DNA from: Siderastrea radians
Lineage: Eukaryota; Cnidaria; Anthozoa; Scleractinia; Rhizangiidae
DNA length: 64,000 nucleotides
Direction: 5' to 3'
NCBI GenBank assembly: GCA_964017195.1
Contig: OZ024894.1
Coordinates: forward strand, 31,150,388-31,214,387
A program made the translations under genes and the position numbers. Below, piece by piece: positions 42,559-53,370 of this stretch. The notes beneath the pieces are model-generated. The model ran no database searches. It was not told where the DNA came from and saw only the letters and a program-made list of their open reading frames with translations. Numbering within the stretch: position 1 is the stretch's first letter; each line of letters opens with the position of its first letter.

Positions 42559-42693
42559 TTTGCTTTTTGTTTTCAAATTTTTCGCTTCCTCTTGTTTCCA
42601 TAGCAACTTCCGTATTGTACTTTTTAACCTCTACTTGCACTCTATAAGTTATTGACCAATCGGAAACTGTATGTTTTGTTGAGTATAGTATAA

Positions 42694-43391
42694 GGGTCAT
42701 TATAGCATTACTGTGCTGCCATCCAATCATAAAAATGGCCTTTGTTAGTATTAATAATAGGTCTTTTTTTAAGTGACAGGCAAATTGACTCGTTACTTTC
42801 TTTATAGCTTTCTTTGGATGTCTTTTTGCTTACCTGTCAGTTCTTACACAGAAAGAATACTTGTAAGAATAAATATGATTTATTCTAACGTACCATGCAC
42901 GAGTTAATATTGTAAGTATACTGTACCTTTACTTTTTGTTGATATTGTTGAATGTAATGCCTCTGGCGTTGTAAGTGGCAATGTCTGGGTTGCGGCAACC
43001 TGTGTGCTTAAACGTTTGATGTTCGCCTTTGTTGACGATGCTACAAGCACGGTTGTAGATTCTGAAAATATTACAGAAACTTAACTAAATATTTCAAAGA
43101 CTTGCTGAACTTCGTTCAGTTGCCTTGTTTACACAGGAAGAGTGTTTGCAAATTGCTCTCTTTTGTATATAGTACACAGCAGTTTTATATGTAGTACTCT
43201 ACAATACGGCCAACGAACAAAGTTGTATTGGTCAAAGAGAACAGTCAACGCAAAGCTAGCCAATACAGTAAACCAACATATTTCTGTTTTGAAAAACTTC
43301 ATATCTTAGCTTTAGATAAGAAAGAACTCTTACGAACTTTTACCAATTTTTTGGAGTGTTGTAAAAGGAGTCCTACCTTCCGGAGCCATAC
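42694..43391. other. Gene-free stretch
   Basis: AT-rich with short unsupported ORFs. It may include the intron downstream of the C-type lectin exon (- strand). Confidence 0.4.
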
Positions 43392-43795
43392 CTTTCTCAT
43401 CGTCACCTTCATTGACCCTCTCACAAATATATGCAATGTCACCTTTTTTTGTCACAATTCATATCATCATACCAACTCATGAACATTTTAGCACAGTTTC
43501 CATTACCACTGGGTTGATATGGTGCCCAGATAAAGTATTCTCTTGATGAACTCTTATTCTTGTTATTGCTCACCCACCTCCAATCTTCCGATTGGTTTTT
43601 CAAGCCTATGAAATATTCAAAGTTTGCATCGTTGGATAGTTTTGTACAGAAAGCGCCACTCTTCGACACTTTCAATAGAAGCAAGGTCTTTCCCTGTCAT
43701 ATTGCACAGGCGTCTGCTGTCTTCCCAACTAACTCGTACAGACTCAACTGCTTCATGAAATGTGTAATTAGAACAGCCGAAGACAAGCGTGCAAC
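43392..43795 (-). pseudogene. C-type lectin-like domain exon, two frameshifts
   Basis: On - the sequence reads NYTFHEAVESVRVSWEDSRR, LCNMTGKDLASIESVEEWRF, then after a shift near 43640 FEYFIGLKNQSEDWRWVSNN, WAPYQPSGNGNCAKMF and WYDDMNC. After a shift in the A7 run at 43444-43450 it continues DIAYICERVNEG. This is one whole C-type lectin fold in order: SWEDSRRLC helix, WIGL-like strand, WxxxQPSG (QPD-type sugar/Ca site degenerate), final Cys pair. Flanks give a T-rich acceptor (GAG at 43798-43796) and a donor (AAAG, then GTATGG). Such domains bind sugars or proteins on secreted or membrane receptors. The two frame breaks suggest a pseudogene or assembly error. No signal peptide or further exons were identified. 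Confidence 0.75.
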
Positions 43796-44680
43796 CTCAA
43801 AAGAAAAAAAAACAAAACAAAATTACAGAGATAAGTTAACATTGAAATTCTTATCATGACATTTGTAACTTGCGTGTGATGCATAACTTCCAAAAGGTAT
43901 TTCGGCATCGCAATATTTTTAATGTCGGAGAACGTTAAAAGTTTATTATTTTGCTTGTATCGCGTTAATTTCTCGACAATTTAATAAATTTATTAAAAAG
44001 GGGGAAGAGACTTCTTTGATTCTTCGATTCGGTTGTTGTGGTTTCTGGATGAGCACACGGTTAGTGTTTCTAGCCTTGGCCCGATAACTGAATGCTTACT
44101 TGTATATCTTTTCAGTTCCGGGTATGAAAAACCCCTTATATTCACCACCTGATCAGTGCTGTTCCTTAAGGTTTAAGGTGACCGTTTTATTGAGATAGAA
44201 GTTTACTTTATATACTCATACACAAACGGTATCACCTGTTTTTACTGTAGCCAGTTTTATTATATCAAAAGCCGCCACTTTTTTTTAGTAATAGAAGTTC
44301 AGTTCATATTGACGGCAAACTTTTCTTTCTATTTACTTTGAACAAGAAATAACACTGGGTGCTCTATATACTAAAGACATTGTTTTACTCACTATCGTTG
44401 TATTGTAAAAATGTGGACAACGCTTTGGGTAGCAGTGTTTGTTTTGAAAGAAGCTGTACTAGTGAGAATTTATGTCTTCACATTCACTGGTCTTCAATCA
44501 GGAAAAACCGCTTGGGTTGAAAAGACGAAAACCACCAACATTGGTCGAAAAGTAAACAGAAACAATAACTGAAATTAAAATGTAAAATGTAGCAAAATGA
44601 AGCTAAACAAGTTTTTCCCTTAGCCAGGGCCTTGTTTGCTCCCCCACCCCCGCACTTCTTAAAAACGTGGACTGTATATA
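43796..44680. other. Gene-free stretch
   Basis: AT-rich, with an A-rich run at 43801-43822 that forms the pyrimidine tract of the lectin exon on -. No other feature was recognised. Confidence 0.4.
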
Positions 44681-45332
44681 TTAAGGTGGCTCGAAAGGGT
44701 TTTAAATTGTTATAACCCGTTTGAAACGATGAAAGATTACAAAAAATAATTTCTGACCATGTAGGCAAGCTATGAATATCTTAACGGCTTTTGTCGGGCA
44801 ATAATTTAAGGCTGATTGTGACATTATAGCTGTTACCATAGCAACGTAAAGGTCCATAAAAAGAACCTCCAAATTTCAGTTTTTTCCGATTATCTGAAAA
44901 ACTAGTTCGGTGACCTACACTTTTTATTACATTTTTGGAAAGCTCCCTAAAAATTCTTTAACTTTTCTGGCGGTACAGCAAAAAGTTATTTGGTAGAACT
45001 TAAGTTATATCGAAAAAGTCGTTTTTTGAATTACAAAAATTCCACTGAATTAATTCCCTCCAAACGTTTCTATTAGAATTGGCACACTTATTGCTATATG
45101 CATGCAAAAAATCAGGATGGGTCACCGAGCAAAGTGTCGAGATAAAAACAAATGTTTTGTGCACTTTTTATTTCCGGTTCGAGCAATTTTACGCCGTTTT
45201 TCACTTCCCGTACTTTGCACGCGCGACTTTTACTACAAATTTCGCTTCACACAGCTGACGTGTGCATTCTCGCCATGTCGTGTGTAGGCTTCGCGCGTGC
45301 GCGCGGCTAAAAACCCTTTCGAGCCACCTTAA
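44681..45332. mobile_element. 652-bp TTAA MITE, GGTGGCTCGAAAGGG ends
   Basis: TTAAGGTGGCTCGAAAGGGT at the left is inverted exactly as ACCCTTTCGAGCCACCTTAA at the right, bounded by TTAA. It contains GTTACCATAGCAACGT, also present in related elements at 17.6 and 59.0 kb. Its right TTAA directly abuts another element. Confidence 0.85.
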
Positions 45333-46061
45333 CCCCCAAAATGTTTCCTTTTAGATCCGCAATACGAACTGATAGCGGCACCTGACATTGGAACGATGTC
45401 ATGGTTTCTAAAATGGCAGCCATCTTGGATCCACCATCTTGGTTTTCTTGTTTTTTTTCAAAGCCATTGGAAGGATTTTAAACTTAAGGAAAAGTATGTA
45501 AAGAACACTCAAATGATCTAAAGAAAATTAAGTTTGCGAAACAACACTAATAACAGTTAAATTTAAATATTTTGAGAAATTTGTCTGTCAAAATACGTTG
45601 CCATGGCAACATCAGATTTTATGAACAATGACATATCATGCCAAGTTGTTTCCAGATAAGTTTTAGAAAAAGTTTTATAGTATGATGGTTTTTGCTTTCA
45701 TATACACCTGTTTGAAAACACTTTGTCGGGTGAAACTTGTAAACGATGGACAATGCGATTCAATGGAACTCTGGGAAGATGGCACGGGCAATTTCGTTTC
45801 TTGATATTCAAAATATTTTCTTCCCAAGATAATTTAAAGAGTGAATTAAGGCATGCTGGGTTATTATAATGTGCATGTGACTAAGAATAGAGGCAAGAAA
45901 TCACGCTTCCCAGAGCACCTTTGGGTCCATCGTCAATGATTTATGCTTTCACCCGACAACGTTTTTTCAATTGGTTGTATATAAAAACGTTATAAACGTC
46001 AGTGGTGACACTTTGTAGTCCCCCGCACCCCTTTTCTCCTCCCAGGCTGAACAGGGTTTAA
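45333..46061. mobile_element. piggyBac-like MITE, left-truncated copy
   Basis: It matches the complete copy at 51293-51872 from inside its left end onward (TTTTAGATCCGCAATACGAA against TTTGAGGTCCGCATTATAAG; AAAATGGCAGCCATCTTGGA; GTTGCCATGGCAAC). It ends GCTGAACAGGGTTTAA, close to TCTGAATAGGGTTAA. The left TIR is missing where it meets the 652-bp MITE. Confidence 0.6.
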
Positions 46062-46199
46062 AGATCAAAAATATTACATGTTTGTAAATACATGAAATGA
46101 CCACATCCATGAACTGCAGATGAAACATCATGGGATGATGACGACTATGACAGTGAAATACATTAACTTGAGCAGTTGAAAGAGAAAAACATAGAAAAA

Positions 46200-46262
46200 A
46201 ATCAAGCAGCTTGAACGGGATTCGAACCCAAAACTGTGTGTGTCAAACTGAAGAGGGCTGCT
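46200..46262 (-). pseudogene. tRNA-like remnant with B box
   Basis: On - TTGGGTTCGAATCCCGTTCA gives an intact B box, followed by AAGCTGCTTGA and a T run, the same finish as the 4-6 kb tRNA array (AAGCCTGA plus T run). No A box or D arm is recognisable upstream. Probably a decayed tRNA gene or tRNA-derived SINE. Confidence 0.35.
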
Positions 46263-46369
46263 TCACGATGTAAACGAAATCATTTAAACTACGGAAAATG
46301 AAATGAATTATAAATTGCATCGATACTCACACAAACTGAAATAATACCACAAAGACGCTGGATGCATAT

Positions 46370-46660
46370 AATTCTTTCTGTTCGAATAATTTTTCTTGTC
46401 ATGCTTAATTAGTGGATGTTCTATTCATTTACATCTAAGTTTTGACCCGCATGTTTTGTAAAACGGGAATTGATTTGAATAGTCAGCCTATGGCGGAAGG
46501 TTAAGTATCAATTAATCAGTGCACAACTTACTTGAATTTCCCTGTACTCGTAGACTGAAACTTAACACTAGAATGATCACGATCGCTACAGGACGTAAAT
46601 TATTCATTTCAAAGCGTATTTTGTTCTCCACTGATCAAGCTTTTAGGACAGTGAAAGGAA
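46370..46660. repeat. Interspersed repeat, copy of 28.29-28.59 kb
   Basis: Same orientation and block order as 28290-28590 (GTGGATGTTCTATTCATT, CTTGAATTTCCCTGTACTCG, CATTTCAAAGC, AGGACAGTGAAAGG). Divergence is moderate. Confidence 0.65.
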
Positions 46661-46859
46661 AATAACATACGACTGAAGCTAATCTTAATAACGTTTTGTA
46701 AGGTATACGTAATGCTTCAGCCCCGCAGTTCCAGTTGCTACGTACGTTCTTGCTTAAACGTAATAATATAAACCACGAAAAGCGCATATTCAGTTTATGA
46801 AGCTTTTCTAAGAAGAACGGGATGCAACTGATCGGATGGGGGAAAACAACAAACAAACC

Positions 46860-46890
46860 AAACAAAACAACAACAACAACAACAACAACG
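46860..46890. repeat. (CAA)n microsatellite
   Basis: About eight CAA units with an adjoining AAACAAACC run. The poly-Val ORF on - is an artefact. Confidence 0.9.
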
Positions 46891-48159
46891 AAAGTAGTGC
46901 AAATTTTGTAACCTTGGCTGATGCCCAAAGAGAGACGGAAGGGTCGGTGACGCTAATACATCAAAAAATTCTGTTGAAATGAAATTTGGTCTTCAGTAGC
47001 ATCAAATGAAACCGAGGGATAATAATTCAATAGCGCTTTAGTATCTGCCAATAAACTATGTTTCTATATTTAGCTACTCATTATATTCAACAAATCCTCC
47101 ATTCAGCTTCGTCGTATATTGAGCTCATAGCTATAGCTATTGCTATCGCTAGCTGTAGGTAAAACAGCGCTGAGATGGTTTTTAGTTCATGTACCAGGAT
47201 TTTGAGTGGAACACGTGTTATATTACATGGACAATCCCTCGTTCACTTAGAAATTTTTCTCGGTTGTCATAACCAAACGTTGCCAGTTTTCCCGTGCTAC
47301 TTCTCTACTAGCAGGTTGAAGATGAAAACTTGTTCGTAGGGAGTCAATCAGCCATATCCAGGAAGAACAAAAGAAACGAGAAAAAAATAAATAGAAGAGA
47401 GGAAAAAAGACAAACGGAAGAAAGAAACAACCCTCTTATGTAATACTGTCGAATTTATCCCAGCGAGTTCCTGCTGTGATACAGTGTTCTGAAAGATTAT
47501 ATTAACAAGCAATTCATTACAACCGTCTCAATAATGAATTAATGAATCAATTAATTAATTAATTAATGCAAAACATAGGACATTGTTTGCTTGAGACCGA
47601 ACATATTATACAAAATATAAACACGCTAGCCCAAGAGACTTAGGAGACTTCCCGAGGTCTGCAAACCAATTTAATACAGTTGTAATTGCCGGAAGTTAAC
47701 TTCTGCATGAAGTGGATATCCTAAATGTGAAGAACAAGACTGGCTTGTTTTCTGGAATGAATGCATGACGAGCGTAGCGTGAAAAACATTTCCATTTCCG
47801 CCGTTTTTTACAATGTCTAAGTGTGGGTAAAATCATAGGCCCCGAGCAGCGCAACCCATAATATATACCTCATCTTGTAGAACACATCATGATCGATCAA
47901 AGGCTTTCTATTAAAGGCAAAATCTTTCTGAAATAACAAAACGCAACAAAAACCCAGGGGAGGGGCTCCATCAATCACCCTTCCTTATACCACTGTGGGA
48001 GTGTGACTTTTCTTGTACGTCCGAGGGTTAAAGGTAGAGAAAGAAACTTATTAAAACTAAAAAATAACAATGATGTACTACGGAGAAAATCAGTGATAAA
48101 CGTCGAACCATATACCCCAGCCTATTATACTTAACCGCACTCAGACGTAGCCTCACCGT
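46891..48159. other. Gene-free stretch
   Basis: No gene or RNA was recognised. It contains a short TTAA/ATTA run at 47548-47570 and a CTATAGCTATTGCTATCGCTAG run at 47131-47152, both simple sequence. Confidence 0.4.
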
Positions 48160-48655
48160 GGTACAAGGGGGTGATGAACCCCCTCGGGTTTTTGATTGTT
48201 ATAATAGTTCGAAAAGATTTTTACCTTGAGTAACCAGAGACGTCACCCAAGATTGCGACCATCTTGGCCGCCATCTTGGATTTTACTGAACATTAGAAAT
48301 TATGAAAACAACGGCGAAAATTGATATTTTTGATGCTAGACACGAAGCATATGACATAATTAAGCGCTTTGCTCTTTTTTGTCAACATTTTATGCTTTTA
48401 TCACCTAAACAAGGTGAAAAGCACGCATTTTTTACTCAAAAATGGCTCGACCACCTGTCATTTATGACGACATATCTCGTAACCATGGTAACCGATTCTC
48501 ACCAAACTTGTGTCAAAATGTGTCTAAGTGATATGCATACAGATACTGAAAACGGCAGGCGCTGATGAAAAATCGTCTTGGATAATTTCAAGAAAAACCT
48601 TATGCCAACGCCAACCCCCCACCCCCGCTCTGCACGCCCGAGGGCGTTATACACA
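48160..48655 (+). repeat. Interspersed repeat, copy of 38.7-39.2 kb
   Basis: Starts GTGGTACAAGGGGGTGATG and ends CGCCCGAGGGCGTTATAC, with CCCTCGGG near both ends as a likely inverted core. The 87-codon ORF at 48302-48565 is open, but the inverted copy at 38.8 kb is not conserved as protein, so I do not call a gene. Confidence 0.6.
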
Positions 48656-49539
48656 GCTTGCATGCATTTTACATAACACATTCCATATGTTCTATTTACT
48701 TATTTATTTATTTATTCAAATATCTAAATATTTTGTTTAGAAATAATAATTGTATTTGCGAAAGATGAGTTACGGAGCAGATGTGACAATAACATAGCTT
48801 ATGTAGCTAACTGTAACTTACACACAGTAGGATAAATACTCCGAAAAAAAAGAAAGAAATTCTTGCTAATCTAAAATATTAAATAAACATCATGGGTGAC
48901 AAATTACTACTTAATTTTGGTGCGAATTTTCAGCATTAATTTTTAATTTCACAAGTGAAATTACAAAAGTGTTACTGATGAAGACGTTTTGTGACAGAAC
49001 TACAGCAATTCTGGAAATATTCATTGAAGAACAATCGTTAATCTGTAAATTTTGACTTTTAATTGAATGAACCTCTCATAAAACAACTGCGAGGAGGCAG
49101 TTGCTGATAGAGAGATCGACCGCGAACTCAGAGAAGTTAAATAACGAACATTAAAAAGCGAATAATAACTGGGGACTTGTGGCTAGCGACAGGCTTTTAA
49201 CTTTAGTAGATCGTCTCCACGTAGTGTGTTTGTGTTATTACTGATCTCGAAAGTAACCTTGAGGCCTATACTCGTCAGAATGTTTTCGTACACCGGGCGT
49301 AAGTGTTAACGTAGGACAGTAAAATAGTGATTCTAAAGGTTAAACATCTGCCCCCAGCAATTACCCCCGGCTTTAAGTTTTATGCAACAAACCCCACAGC
49401 TTGATGCATAGCCTATACGTGAACTAATAAGAATAATCTCCTAGTCATATAATTACTATTTATTAATACTGTAAATATTAATGGTTTAATGGATTTGATT
49501 TAATTTGATTTGATTTATTTTTTCTGTATTGAACCCAAT
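48656..49539. other. Gene-free stretch 3' of P2
   Basis: AT-rich, downstream of the P2 stop on -. No polyadenylation site stands out among several A/T-rich candidates. Confidence 0.4.
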
Positions 49540-49809
49540 TCACACATTTTCGTATTCTGGCGTGGGTATTTGGTTGACATATAGGGAAGATTCAGGCTCC
49601 GAGTGCCCCGTTGGACTCTCCAGTTCCTGGAAGAATGTGGAGGATTCCCTGAGGTCTTCGGTAGATACCAGCAGATGAGTGAGAACAGCAGAGAAAATCT
49701 CATTCTCATAGTCTCCTTCCATCTCGCTATCTAGGAGGGACTCTCTTTCAGATATTTCGTACCCCCTATCTTCTTCAGGCGTCTCTAGTGATGCATACGT
49801 AACCTCACC
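49540..49809 (-). CDS. Terminal exon, receptor-like tail P2
   Basis: The exon follows an AG at 49811-49810 (phase 0) and ends at TGA 49542-49540, 89 residues. It starts GEVTYASLETPEEDRGYEIS and ends SSLYVNQIPTPEYENV. It contains VTYASL (ITIM-type, V-x-Y-x-x-L), GYEIS, DYENEI, YVNQ (YxN type) and EYENV (YxxV), set in an acidic, Ser/Glu-rich chain, which is what a tyrosine-phosphorylated cytoplasmic tail looks like. It splices in phase to the exon at 51980-52151. The P1 exon at 31.5 kb is a shorter paralogue. No Ig, lectin or membrane exon was found, so the receptor assignment is inference. Confidence 0.55.
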   Translation of the reverse strand, partial: GEVTYASLETPEEDRGYEISERESLLDSEMEGDYENEIFSAVLTHLLVSTEDLRESSTFFQELESPTGHSEPESSLYVNQIPTPEYENV

Positions 49810-49849
49810 CTATCAAACAATATTTTCCTGGCATCAAACCGTTTTTCAC

Positions 49850-51243
49850 CCGCGAAGTATTAATCGGGCGCTTTCAAGAGCACATCCTGAACTAATTTTA
49901 GGAAGCTTTTAGAGTCTCATTTTAGACAAAATAGACTTAAAACGAGAAATGCTTTGCTTATAGTTACTTAAATAAAGATTTCATTTCGACCTGTAACTAA
50001 AGACACACTGAAATGGCTTACCGGTTAAAAACAAAACGAACACGAAAACATGCAACTCTGAACTCACTCACTGAAACGGTGATTCTAAGTTTATTCGCTA
50101 AATTGGGACAGAATGTCATTCACTTCAAATGAAGAAACCAACCAAAAATATATAAAAATAGAAGGAAGATAAAATATTCCACAACTGAACAAAAAACATA
50201 TGGAGCTTTACACTAAGACTATAAACTTAATAAAAAAATATTGACGACATAGCGACTTTTCAGGTGTTGAGTACTAAATTACAAATTAGTCGAAAGAACC
50301 CAATATGCGGTGCCGAAGAAAAACAACCTAGATTGAAAAAACAACACAGACTCAATCTAGAATAGTCACGATTTCTACTTTTCGAATAAAATACACTACT
50401 GACTAGAATTGCTCAAAGAAAAATATTGAAAATTACGCACTAAAGTTCAAAAGAAAATTGCGCACATATATCAGATTGCTCACTAATAAAAATTCCTTTA
50501 ATGAATAAATACAGAAAAAGGGACAAGAAACCTTCAAAAACATGAAATGTCATTCACATACGAAGCACTTGTTTGCCTAGGAGAGCAAACTGCATTCAAT
50601 TTTCCCCTCGAGTGAAGTTACTCGCAAGCCGACAAACGGGAACTACAAGGTAATTTCACAGATATTTTAAACAAGTTTTCAAAACATTTCAAGAAAATTA
50701 CCGTAATTTGCTAAACATGTAAAGTCGCTCAATTAAACAATTTTTTCGATGTAAATCCACAGTCAAATCTGTAATATACTTTACTGCTTACCTGAAAGAA
50801 GGACTTGAAAATCTAAACGAAAGTCGCCCGGTTCTTTCCAGATCTCCTTAGCTTTGAAAAAAACAAGTATGTACTCGAACAAGGATTTCTTGCTTTCAAG
50901 CTCTCCAATATCTTCTACATGCGCCATCGAGATTGAAGCAATCCTAGTCCTTTTCCTTTTCATGATGAACTGTTACAAGTCTTCATTCCAAGAATGTATT
51001 ACAATTATCGTATTGAAAATCGAGCGAACGAGGAACCAGCCACCATATTGTTTACTTCAGCTACAAGACAACAGTCCCAAGACAACTACAACCCGGTCGG
51101 GTTGTCTTGGGACTCCCCTCACCCTCCCCCAGAGTCTGTACGGACGGACGGAAGGATGGACGTACGTTGACGTCAGAACCAAAATTTTTCGGATCAACGG
51201 GTTACCAAATTTGCTTACCCACGGTGCTTCGCGAGCTCCGCTA
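49850..51243 (-). repeat. 1.4-kb repeat, relative of 7.88-9.36 kb
   Basis: Block order as in the other copy: ATGCTTTGCTTATAGTTACT near 49950, an exon-like - strand ORF, then GTCGGGTTGTCTTGGGACTC, GACGGACGGAAGG and GGGTTACCAAATTTGCTTAC ... GCTCCGCT. A perfect 13-bp inverted repeat, GTCCCAAGACAAC/GTTGTCTTGGGAC, lies at 51073-51112. It sits in the P2 intron. Confidence 0.6.
50789..50963 (-). CDS. Exon-like ORF in the repeat, unknown product
   Basis: Open from MKRKRTRIASISMAHVEDIG to a donor, CAG then GTAAGC, at about 50794. Basic start, then ELESKKSLFEYILVFFKAKE. It could be an alternative internal exon of P2 or a first exon belonging to the repeat, whose other copy has a similar ORF and donor. 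It is not needed to join the two P2 exons in phase. Confidence 0.25.
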
Positions 51244-51292
51244 TGACAACATCTTTGATGGTAATTATAGTAATGGCTCTTTTCAGGACGTT

Positions 51293-51872
51293 TTAACCCT
51301 ATTCAGATTGGGCTTTAAGGGGTCTTCTGGGACCGGGGGGGGGCTGATTCGGCCCCCATCTCTTAACTCCGAGAATATTAAAGCTATGACAACGAAACTT
51401 GGAGGGCAAATAGTACGTCCAAAATTATCCCCTTTGAGGTCCGCATTATAAGCTGATGACGTCATATGACGTAACAATTACGCCAGATTCTAAGATGGCA
51501 GCCATCTCGGATCCGCCATCTCGAATTTCTTGATTTTTCCAGAACCTTTGAAAGTTGCCAAAATTGACAGAAAGGTAACCGAAATCAATAAAAGCACAAG
51601 GAAATGATATAAAAATGTAAAACTTAGTTCAGAAAAGTTATAATTTTTCAATGGAAAAGTGAAAATTAAAAAAGAAACTTTAAAAACAGCTTCTCAAAAA
51701 GTGATTACCATGGTAACGTCATACTTGATGGACAAGCACTTGCTATGCCAAATTATTGCCAGATAAATTTTACGGGAAAAGTCACCAAGTTTTGTGCGCT
51801 TATGAAAAAAAGTTATAAACCTCCAAAGTCAGTGCGGGGACACTCGCTTCCTCCCGGTCTGAATAGGGTTAA
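51293..51872. mobile_element. 580-bp piggyBac-like MITE, complete
   Basis: TTAACCCTATTCAGA at the left and TCTGAATAGGGTTAA at the right are perfect inverted repeats. TTAA target duplication plus a CCC start is diagnostic for piggyBac-type ends. The interior carries AAGATGGCAGCCATCTCGGA, itself palindromic. No transposase is present. It lies in the P2 intron. Confidence 0.85.
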
Positions 51873-51979
51873 CGTAGGAAAGGAGATAGAATTGTTGAAA
51901 AGGTTTATGAACAGAAGAATTCCTATAAGAGCAAGCTTCCAATCTATTACAGCAAGCAAGACGCAGAACTTTGACGTAC

Positions 51980-52151
51980 CATCCTTGTTTGTGGATTTAA
52001 CAAGGCGTATCCACCCTCTTGTCTGGAAGACTGGGCCGTCCTTGGAGTCAACTGTTCATCTCTGACTGCATTCGCTTCATTTGCAAGCCATAGCGCCCTT
52101 GCAACTTCTGCTGAATTTAATGGCAATTCGTCTGGTTCTTCAGTTTGATTA
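51980..52151 (-). CDS. 172-bp exon, receptor-like tail P2
   Basis: The acceptor is CACATTGTTGCAG and the donor is GATG, then GTACGT. It codes NQTEEPDELPLNSAEVARAL ... RQEGGYALLNPQTRM. Length, phases and the GGYAxLxPxT end equal those of the exon at 31994-32165. Acidic then polar composition suggests a cytoplasmic segment. The upstream exon (toward 53 kb) was not identified. Confidence 0.6.
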
Positions 52152-52491
52152 CTGCAACAATGTGAGAGCAAATATGACCAGAATAAACATTATCAGAGGA
52201 TGGTTAAGGGAGGCCAATCATCTATTAGGATATAAATAGAATAAAGGACGATTTTTTTCGTTTTCTACAGACGTGACATTAGCAATTTCTTCTTTGAATT
52301 GCTATATAAGGGTTTAAAAGCATTCTTTTTCAATTTACATTTTAAGGAGTTGAATATGTATTGGAGATACTGAGTTGTAGACCAGTAAGAAAAATGTAAA
52401 AATATATAAATACTTTTGACAGTTCTCATCAAATTTCTTTCTTTAAACACATGCTCGGCTTATTTTTTTCTTATTCTGATCCGCCTTTAAA
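52152..52491. other. P2 upstream flank, no exon seen
   Basis: AT-rich, no frame with both splice signals and plausible coding content. Confidence 0.35.
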
Positions 52492-52598
52492 GCCGCATTT
52501 ACACAACCCGCATTTTTGGCACGGCAGTCCTAATTTTAGGCACTTGGACCAATAATTTAAGGCACGGCTCTCCTAACTGTTGTCGTGTAAATGCAAAT
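52492..52598. mobile_element. ~107-bp MITE, GCATTTACAC ends
   Basis: GCATTTACACAAC (52495-52507) is matched in inverse by GTTGTCGTGTAAATGC (52579-52594), and the interior repeats GGCACGGCAG/GGCACGGCTC. A small foldback element. Confidence 0.7.
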
Positions 52599-52600
52599 TG

Positions 52601-53370
52601 CATTACACTGGAAAAGTTCAAAATTTACATAGTATGTAAAAAACATGTAAATAACATGTGAATCGTCAAAAAGATACTGTAAATGATAATTTCCATACTT
52701 TTTACCCATTTACATGTTTTGAGATATTCCCGTAAAAACATGTAAATATTTTAAGTGAAACATGTAAATTATGAAGACGATCCTGTAAATAACTCAAACC
52801 AAGGGACATAGACCATGTAAATAGCATGTATATCGACTAAAGGTTAGCTGTAAACAACATGTAAATGGTTTTAAGGAGCCTGTAAATATCATGCAAATCG
52901 AATGAAGGAGCCTATAAATATCATGTAAATCGAATAAAGGGGCCTGTAAATTTTCATGTAAATCGAATAAAGGATCCTGTAAATATCATGTAAATAGGAT
53001 AAAGGAGCCCGTAAATATCATGTAAATCAAATAAAGGGGCCTGGCAATTTTCCTGTCAATCGAATGAAGGAGCCTGTAAATACCATGTAAATCGAATAAA
53101 GGGGCCTGTAAATATCATGTAAATCGAATAAAGGAGCCTGTAAATTTTCATGTAAATCAAATAAAGGAGCCTGTAAATATCATGTAAATCGAACAAAGGA
53201 GCCTGTAAATCGAATAAAGGAGCCTGTAAATACAATGTAAATCGAATAAAGGAGCCTGTAAATACAATGTAAGTCGAATAAAGGAGCCTGTAAATAGCAT
53301 GTAAATCAAATAAAGGAGCCTGTAAATTTTCATGTAAATCGAATAAAGGAGCCTGCAAATATCATGTAAA
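52601..53370. repeat. CATGTAAAT array and 32-bp minisatellite
   Basis: It starts CATTACACTGG and is filled with AATTTACATG/CATGTAAAT motifs. From about 52850 the unit GGAGCCTGTAAATATCATG plus TAAATCGAATAAA (32 bp) repeats roughly sixteen times with small changes. The QAPLFDLH-type peptide on - is this repeat, not a gene. Confidence 0.85.

Larger units (their letters stand above)
40855..42693 (-). mobile_element. Crypton-type element with a one-sided hairpin
   Basis: Left: a 191-bp hairpin (40855-41045). Then TTATAATTATATTTCAACAA (41042-41061), matched in inverse by TTGTTGAGTATAGTATAA (42676-42693) on the right. Between them lies a decayed tyrosine recombinase gene on -, whose start (42558) is 135 bp from the right border. 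The plan (hairpin, TIR, body, TIR) is the one seen in the three non-autonomous elements in this window. The boundaries are my reading and need comparison with other copies. Confidence 0.5.

Noticed and set aside
48302..48565. 87-codon ORF in the 48-kb repeat as a gene
   Set aside because: The related copy at 38.8 kb does not preserve the frame, and the region is bounded as an interspersed repeat.
53056..53358. 100-codon ORF of repeated QAPLFDLH-like peptides on -
   Set aside because: It is the translation of the 32-bp minisatellite; frames shift with the unit and there are no splice or start signals.
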